The translations under genes were made by a program, and so were the position numbers. Of a stretch of DNA of 64,000 bases, positions 56,950 to 64,000 are shown one piece after another. The stretch is from Nyssa sinensis (taxonomy: Eukaryota > Streptophyta > Magnoliopsida > Cornales > Nyssaceae). Below the pieces are notes generated by a model, which saw nothing but the letters and a program-made list of their open reading frames with translations, had not been told where the DNA came from and did not search any database. Position 1 is the first letter of the stretch, and the number at the start of each line of letters is the position of its first letter. Location of the stretch: NCBI GenBank assembly GCA_008638375.1, contig CM018032.1, positions 3,043,001 through 3,107,000 on the forward strand. Reading direction: 5' to 3'.

Positions 56950-58960
56950 AATCTTTCCTAACATAGTTGGTTCTCATGATTGTGTTCATTTTGGCCCTGA
57001 ATAATTCCTAATTTCATGTGTGCTCTTAGATAATTTAGCTTTTATCATTCTCATAGAACCGGCCCAGTGCACACTCACATAGGTGATTTTTTATTAAGAG
57101 TGTTCTGCTATATGCCACTTGTGTTAACAATGTTTAAGAATCATTAAAAGCTTAGCTTTTCCTATTCAACGTTGCATGCATCATTGTTCTTATCATAGGA
57201 ATGAGTAGGAGATTTTATCTCCACAGTGAACTTGATGAGTCACACACAATTCAGTTGTCCTTTTGAACCTAGATCTTGGAATCTTGAGTCAGCTAGGTTG
57301 GGTTGCCATTATGGTAGCTCTTAATGTATAGGCTTTAAACCCATTCCCCTCGATTTATTTGCTCTCTTGTTAAACATTTCATTAACAGATCTGCTATATT
57401 GGCTTTTGACCTTATGTATTCAATGGTCATAATACTATTACAGAGCATTTATAATACGGTATTATGTCTTCGACGTTTAAGACGAGATTTACTGTTCTAC
57501 ATATGATTTTGTGCCCCTCCTATTATAGATTAGCTATCGTAATGTATACAAATTGAGGCACACATTTTGACCATATTGGAATATCTTCTAAAAGACAACG
57601 AAGTCACTTAACTTCGTTGTGCAATAAATTTAGACTCCATTGTAAATCCAATAATACACTTTGTTTAGAAGATTTCAAGATATTACTCCACCACCAATTG
57701 TAAAGAAATTGCCACTTGTAGACTTTAAGTCTTTGGTGTTCGATATCTAGTTTGAATCGCAATAATCTTCAAGCACAACTAAATTCCTCAAGTAATACAA
57801 TGCATAACTTAGGGTGTACTTAAAATATCTTAGAATCCTAACTACTTCCTTTTAGTGATATGACTGTAGGTAACTCGTGTATCTACTCAATTAATTGACA
57901 GCATGTGTTATGTTTTCAATACATCACAAACATTCGACTGTCATTACTCTTGCATACTCTAATAGAGAGGTGTCGTTGGCATTATTCGTAAATTTACATC
58001 TACATATGTTTTCACTGGATTATAATCATATTGATTAAATTTCTTAATTATTCACTCAATATAAAACGATTGAGTTAGTATTAGTCCATCTAATATTCTA
58101 GAAATTTTATCCCTAATATGACATCAGTATCATTCTCTTAATAGCTTTAATGACTTCATTATTGCTATCCATAATGAGCAAATTACCAACATAAAGACAA
58201 TTAATAACATAATCATTTTCATCATCATTGAGATACACAGACTTGCATCTTTCCAATATAGAGTTTCAAAACTGGACATCATTTCCTTAAAGTTTTGAAG
58301 TTCATTTTTCGAACACATAAGTTAGAAAATCTCGACCAAAGATTTTGATGTTCTGGCCTTCTTGATGCATCTAGGTTCATCATTATCATGTTGTTTCTTT
58401 TAGTTTTGACTACTACTATTTGTAGTGTCATTAGTTCCTTCAAGAGAACTCGCCTCTTGTGTGGATTGTAATTAAATACATGTTACATGAATAATGCATT
58501 TCTTAATTCAATAATAATATAAATTTCAGACTTATAAATAAGAAACCGAAATACATTATTCTTATTAACATACACAATTAACTGTTATAAATCCCATCTA
58601 AAAGTTTTTAGGAATAGGAACCACTACTATAGCCAAACACCCCCCACATTTCTTTAGTATTTGTAGGAAGGTCTTCGACCTTTCCATAACTCATAAAGAC
58701 TTTTATTGGTTTTTTTCTTTTGAGGTATATGATTGTAAGTATAATTTGTGTAGAACATAAATTCTCCTATAAATTCTGAGATAATCTAGAACTTATTAAC
58801 ATATATGTCATTAAGCATATCTTTAAAAGTTTTAGTTTTCTGTTTATCAACTTTATTTTGCTAAGATGAATAAGGTGTAGAATAGCACCATGTTGTAACA
58901 AAAGTCACCAAAGAATGATTCGTGTTCACCATTTCTTAGTGCCTTGATCTTCTTATTAAG
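56950..58960 (-). mobile_element. Decayed Ty1/copia pol (integrase end to RNase H)
   Basis: Read on the minus strand from 58,960: SLVTFVTTWCYSTPYSS, NKSLYELWKGRRPSYKY and FRFLIYKSEIYIIIELRNALFM, the integrase C-terminal part of copia elements. The first half of RT is missing. Then NCLYVGNLLIMDSNNEVIKA (58,182-58,193 holds the catalytic box, now YVGN instead of YVDD). The RNase H part follows near 57,690-57,740 as LKSTSGNFFTIGGGVISW. After the end of pol the frame reads RGMGLKPIH. Stops and shifts are abundant. It is inactive and internally deleted. Confidence 0.82.
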
Positions 58961-59702
58961 TTGATTTACAACCTCATTCTTGTAATGTGTAAATATTTTC
59001 AAAACCTCATCTTTACTTCTCAACAAGTAACCATAATAGTATTTTGTGCTCTCATAAAAAAATGCAAAAAAATATTTCTTATCACCTTTAGTTTTAAGAT
59101 ACTTTCATATCACAATTATTTGAATTAATTCTAGAAGTCCAATACTTTTTCAAGATTGAAAAAAAATCGTTGTAAAATTTATTTCCACACATAGTCATGC
59201 CAAATAATCAAATGCTTAGCAATGATCTAAACATTTATTTTTACTTTTTAACTCAAAAATAAACTATATTCAAGATTTTTTTCGAATATCTATCACATGA
59301 AGTAAAGGGAAATTATCATAATAAATTTAATAAAGAATTGCATATAAAATTAATGCAATATATCTAGATCAAGCATGACTTTGAAAACGATCATCATATT
59401 CCAAATTTACCAATATTGAATTATCACATCGCAATAAAATATTATTCCAACATATAGTTGTATATGTTATCTATAGAGAAATGATAAATAATCTTTCTTT
59501 TGTCAATAATATTATTGCCACAGTTAATATGATTCAAGCATATAAAGATATACATATATATATATATATATGTTTTAATTATTAAACAAAATAATTGTCA
59601 TAATATTTATTTTGAGAAAACTCATTTCTCATATACCTTTTGCATACAAATATCAAACTTAAAAGGTATTTAATTCAAATTAAACAAACACAATGTTTTA
59701 TA
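58961..59702. other. Non-coding spacer
   Basis: Strongly AT-rich, with a (TA)n tract at 59,549-59,572. It probably contains remnants of the copia element upstream of the recognised integrase part, but no motif can be named. Confidence 0.35.
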
Positions 59703-61282
59703 TGTCACGCCCCGAATTTCTACAAACCCGAGGCGCGACTGACGAGACAGAAAATAAAATAAAATAAAGGACAATGTAAATAGATTCACTGAACATGCAT
59801 CTATTCCCATCAATACATAAGATAACGTAAGGTACATTCCATGAATACACCGTTTGCATGGTCATTCAGGCTTAAGCCCTTACATCACAAAATATAAGCC
59901 TCATAGGCCAAAATACACCAAGTGCTCCACTCTATCGAGGTATCACTGGGTCTCAGGTAGCTGGGCATCCTCATCTGTAATGTATGTCCCACGAATGGGT
60001 CAGCTCAACTGCTGGTATAATGTGATGCTAATGCAAGAAATAAAGCTAAGGCGTGACATGTGCAAAGTGTACATTTATCTCTAAATGCTTCTCAAACACA
60101 ATGCAATGAAAATATGCATGACGCACCCATGCACTCGATGCCACACCCATGTCTCCTTTACGGGCCTTCCCTCGATGGTCCGGAGTACCAATTCCCTTTA
60201 CGGGCCGCCCCCCGATGGATCAGGAACCAATGCAATGGCCAATTTTGGGTTTTTTACCACAGGATCTACACCCTCATAATGCATAGCACCACGTGCTCAA
60301 CTCACGCCATGTGTCCAAGGAATTCACCCTATGCTAATATGCTTCGAATGCGACACACAATGACGTAATCTCAATAAGGCATGCTTTTAATGAAATATCA
60401 CAGTTGGAGTATCAATAATAATCAAGGCATCAACTTACTTCATGTAATTGTATATCTCATGCATTCATACATCATAATTCACGTGTCTTCCCATTACTAA
60501 ACTCTAAAAGAACGCAAGTAACACATAAGCATGTGAACAACCAACTCCAAGGTATCAAACAAATACATTCCAAATAAACACATAAGTCATTCCAATTATT
60601 CACATAATATTCCTAACTTAACTTCATTTCTAACATTAGCAAAACACCATACCTGTCGGGTTGATCTCAACCCTAGTAAACCGTGCTCGCAAGGTGGTGG
60701 CTATCAATGGAAATGTAGAAGTCAGACGACCTTCTCCTTACCTTTCGGTGTCCCTAAAACCATAAAATGTTACTCAGTCGGTCTGTCGCTTGAATGATGC
60801 CATTAATCAAATTTTATGTCTTTATTTTATTAATTTTTATTTTGCTAAATTAAATTCTACAATTGGATCCGAAACGTCGAAGAAAATAGGTGTAGGCCTT
60901 TGTAGAAATTAATTTGGACGTTCGGTTTAAAAAGGGCAAAACAGACATTTTTTACTTTCACTGGTTCCCATTTCCCGAGGCCTTTCCTCGTAAATCAGAC
61001 TCTACGGTTGAGTCCAGAGTGTTCGAGATAATAAGATTTCACTATTCATTTACTTAATTTGGAGTTCGTTTGACTGTGTTTCAATTCAGGGGCATTTTGA
61101 TAATTTTAAAAGTTACTATGGGTCTTTTATTTTTCGGGACCCCGTCTCATAAAACGGACCTCACCATTGGCTTCAGAATGGTTGACATAGTCAAAATACA
61201 CTAATGACTTGTCCCATTTGGACTTCGGATTATTTTGGAATATTAAAATAATTAAATTAATTAATTAAATTTAATATTTTAT

Positions 61283-61428
61283 TCAGGAGGGGTCAGAACA
61301 TAATTAACTAAAAGTCTTGGGGTCAAATTCTGATTTCTAAAAGCTGAGGGGTCAAATCAGATTTTTTTTTGAAAGTTCTGGGGGTCAAAATATAATTATT
61401 TAAAAGTTTTTGGGGTCAAAATATAAAT
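61283..61428. repeat. Dispersed GGGGTCAAA blocks in the LTR
   Basis: Five copies of GGGGTCA(AAAT/GAAC) at 25-45-base spacing, each followed by an AT-rich word such as ATAATTA. They recur as a pattern within the probable solo LTR. Confidence 0.75.
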
Positions 61429-62712
61429 AACCTAAATTTCGGTTTGAACCAGGGAGTTTTTAAACCAAAACCCTAAACCGGTTTCCAAAGTCGCTGAACC
61501 GACCGGTTTAGCCCATTCACAAACCCTGGACCAGTCCAAACCAAAAAGCCCAATGACCCTTTAAATTAAATCAGGCCCAAATGTTTAAAATCAAAACGGC
61601 CCAAGGCAAACAGGCCCAAAGTCTCATCCCAATCACCCCTGCGCCCCCCCGTCGTCTTCACGAAAATTCGGCGATGTACCAGTAGGGTTCCGTCGCCATC
61701 TCCGGCGACGGCGACCCAACTCCGGCGACTTTTCAAGGTTTTCAAAATGTGTTTCCCTCCCATTTTCCCTGTAGATTCCATCCCTAACCTCAGTTTTCTC
61801 TTTCACCCATTTGTTCCCCTCGAAATGGCCCATACCGTGGCTCTGGTCACCCCAAACCCAGATTCCGGCCAACTGGTTTTTCTAGATTTCTAGCTTGATT
61901 TTTCAACCGTTTTGACTCCATTTCTTTTCTATTTGTTTTCTGCATCTATGAGGATTGGTCTTTCATTCAAATAATAAGGTTTCATGCATTGGAATCCAAA
62001 ATGCCGAAATTGTCACTAAACTTGCAACTTACATTTTCTCTCGAATTTCTAGACCGTTTTTCCCCATTCTTTTTGCAAAATAATCTATGTTTTACATTCT
62101 ACAAGCTCCTCGAATCCATACAAATTAACATGTTAAAAATACATCATTCAAATAGAGGGAGTTTAAGAGAGAGAAAATAAAGTTCTTACCAACTTTCTGG
62201 TTTGCTCTCTCTCTGGTTACCGGTCCTTCCTTCTTCAACCTCTTGTCACCAGGACTCTCTCTCTCCTTCTCAGTTTTTTCTCTAACTGTCTGATTTTCTT
62301 TTCTCTTGCTTTCTCTCTCAACCCCAACGTGCATATATGTATACACACATATACATGTCCACACCCTCACGCTACCTCTCTGCAACCAGCCTCCCTGTTC
62401 CTGACCTGCCCTACTGCTCTAGCCACCATTTCCTTCATCAATGCAACTTTGCATTAAATGCAAAGTTGACATTGTGTTGATATACATATATATATATTTT
62501 TATATTTTTCTCTCAATGCACACACACACCAACACTCGTACACACACACACTGAGCAGTCCACTTACACACATTGAGCAGTTCACACACATACGGCTGTA
62601 TACACTACAGCCACACATATATATATATACCTATATATATATACATATTTAAATGCATATAATATATATACATGTACATTCACACACACCATGCATACTT
62701 AAACACATTTTA

Positions 62713-62747
<35 letters not shown>

Positions 62748-62772
62748 TAACAACAAATGATAATAATAATAA
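62713..62772. repeat. (AAT)n microsatellite near the LTR end
   Basis: AATAATAAT repeats with a few AAC variants, next to the inferred TGTAATAACC terminus on the minus strand. Confidence 0.9.
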
Positions 62773-62881
62773 CCAACAAAATTTATTTAAAAAAAAAAAA
62801 AACAATTTTGAGGTTATTACATTATATATGTGTGTCTAACATATAAATATATGTATATTTATATTTATATATGAAAATGCA

Positions 62882-63357
62882 TCAATTTGAATTAAATAGA
62901 CAGTCTTTCAATTTGAATTGAAGAGCCACATTGTTTCAATTTGAATTAAAGAGTCGAGTCGTTTCAAATTTAATTGAAAAGACACATTGTTTCAATTTTA
63001 ATTCAAGAGTCAAGTAGTTTTAATTTTAATTGAAAAGACATATTGTTTCAATTTGAATTGAAGAGTTAAGTTGTTTCAATTTTGAATTGAAAAGATATAT
63101 TATTTTAATTTTGAATTGAAAAGTCACAACGTTTCAATTTGAATTGAAAAACACAATGTTTCAATTTTAATTAGAGAGTCACATTTTTCAATTTGAATTG
63201 AAGAGTTACGTCGTTTCAATTTAAATTAAAAAAATATATTGTTTCAATTTAAATTAAAGAGTCACTTTATTTTAATTTGAATTAAAGAGTTACGTCTTTT
63301 CAATTTGAATTAAAAAGACACGTTATTTCAATTTGAATTGAAGAGTCAAATTATTTA
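62882..63357. repeat. 28-bp minisatellite, about 17 units, each with a palindrome
   Basis: The unit is TTTCAATTTGAATTGAAGAG followed by a variable 8-base word such as TCACATTG. About 17 units follow head to tail, mostly 27-29 bp. TTCAATT and AATTGAA in each unit are inverted around TG. Unit ends alternate in part between a GAGTC-type and an AAGACA-type word, which suggests a two-unit higher-order period. It is non-coding and lies just outside the probable solo LTR. Confidence 0.92.
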
Positions 63358-64000
63358 ACTTCAACATAAATAAAATTTTATCATTAGAAATGCTTTAACT
63401 AATTTCAAATATAAAACTCCAATTCGAAGTTGTGAAAAATGAATTTCTAACTAAACACACTCACACCTTGGTATTTCGTGTGTTGTGGCATTTTGCAAAA
63501 CTTCCACAGAGTAAAGATTGTTTACTAATTTAAGCACCCAACTCTTAATTACTAAATGATAATAATGCCCTTGGATACTATATTGGTCATCTTGAAATAG
63601 AACAGACAGAAAAAGGGTTCCAGATGGAGCCACCTTCTGGCCCAAGCCACGTCACATTCCACGTGTCACTATAACTCTCTGTGGCCAACTTTTTTCCCGT
63701 ATGACATTGGGACACCGTACAAATTGATAGAGAAAGAAGGAGAGACACGTAAGAAAGAAAGAACGGAAAAGTTGGATAGAAAGTCCTGATTGGGGCTTCA
63801 AATTGAGTAGTCGTTTAAGACTTACGTGACTTTTGTACAATTCTCACATATGAGTGGGATCTCGTCCCATAAAGAAAAGAGTACCTTAAAAAGGTTTCAC
63901 TTACTAAAATCATCCTTAAATTTAAATATTATATAAAATTGATAAAGTAATGTTAAGATATTTATAATGGTATGTATGTCTAATGTGACATGTATAATCT
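63358..64000. other. Non-coding, with a G-box-like site
   Basis: CCACGTGTCA at about 63,660-63,669, with a second CCACGTCA at 63,646, forms a G-box pair of the type bound by plant bZIP and bHLH factors. No coding exon is visible on either strand before the window ends, so a promoter role is only a guess. Confidence 0.4.

Larger units (their letters stand above)
59703..62821 (-). mobile_element. Probable solo LTR, 3,119 bp (gypsy-like), TSD TTATA
   Basis: On the minus strand it begins TGTAATAACCTC and ends TTCGGGGCGTGACA, the ending common to large plant gypsy LTRs. It is bounded by TTATA at 59,698-59,702 and 62,822-62,826. There is no primer site beside the TGACA end, so it is not the 5' LTR of a standing element. 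Inside are CT-rich leader-like DNA (62,200-62,310), CGCCGGAG-type words (61,690-61,730) and repeated GGGGTCAAA blocks (61,290-61,430). Frames within it are by-products of LTR leader sequence. The duplication is AT-only, so chance is possible. Confidence 0.7.

Noticed and set aside
60060..60368. 102-codon frame with many cysteines and histidines
   Set aside because: It lies inside the probable solo LTR, and the CATGC/ACCCATG words that produce it are LTR repeat sequence.
61633..61872. Arginine-rich minus-strand frame as a nuclear protein
   Set aside because: It is LTR leader sequence of CGCCGGAG type that commonly yields false frames.
1..64000. CRISPR array, bacterial operon, phage or plasmid system
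   Set aside because: Repeats present are tandem, fold-back or retrotransposon in nature. Genes have GT-AG introns, and no cas, phage or plasmid function is visible.
1..64000. tRNA or rRNA genes
   Set aside because: Only SINE-type pol III boxes were seen. No cloverleaf with matching acceptor stem and no conserved rRNA block was found by eye.

Overview
The window is AT-rich nuclear DNA from a flowering plant, most likely a woody eudicot; I cannot name the species. The signs are GT-AG introns of up to several kilobases, L1-type plant LINEs with a DUF4283-like ORF1, an Au-type SINE, Ty3/gypsy and Ty1/copia relics, MULE-type MITEs and many AT, CT and GT microsatellites. There are no bacterial operons, CRISPR arrays, phage or plasmid functions. 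Most open frames in the window are chance frames in non-coding DNA or broken transposon frames.

Layout. Positions 1-12,227 hold decayed LINE pieces (about 390-1,976, 4,230-7,290, and 10,115-10,860 on the minus strand), a three-copy 0.5-kb tandem array (2,235-3,798) and a 277-bp MITE with 58-bp terminal inverted repeats. Positions 12,228-28,848 (+) carry the last nine exons of a RanBPM-like SPRY-LisH-CTLH-CRA gene. Its 5' exons are not visible and probably lie left of the window. One intron holds a nearly full-length but dead LINE of about 6 kb; others hold SINEs and small inverted-repeat elements. Positions 29,156-35,900 hold a 153-bp MITE with a perfect 9-bp target duplication, an RTE-type LINE relic, a 0.35-kb duplication, a 1.56-kb solo LTR with a perfect GTTAT duplication and a minus-strand LINE relic. 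Positions 36-42.6 kb hold a decayed gypsy pol and unrecognised relics.

Positions 42,894-45,767 (minus) carry the only complete gene: a seven-exon, 420-residue patatin-like lipid acyl hydrolase with intact catalytic motifs and a TATA box 134 bp upstream of the ATG. Positions 47.1-50.85 kb hold a Tat-like gypsy relic (LTR end, primer site, gag, protease, RT), followed at 50,981-52,007 by a nested fold-back element. Positions 53.4-56.25 kb collect broken host-gene pieces: an unknown TATA-led short frame, an inverted gypsy piece, an ACA12/13-like calcium-ATPase fragment and the 3' half of an Mpo1-like (DUF962) gene. Positions 56.95-58.96 kb hold a copia relic (minus), 59,703-62,821 a probable 3.1-kb solo LTR, and 62,882-63,357 a 28-bp minisatellite with an internal palindrome in each unit.

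The two substantive host genes act in unrelated processes (a CTLH/GID-type ubiquitin ligase scaffold and a membrane-lipid hydrolase) and do not form a functional cluster. I found no convincing new multi-gene system. The best leads are structural: nested and fold-back elements, transposon-loaded introns, microsatellites at splice sites, a retained intron in the Mpo1-like fragment, and the cluster of gene fragments.
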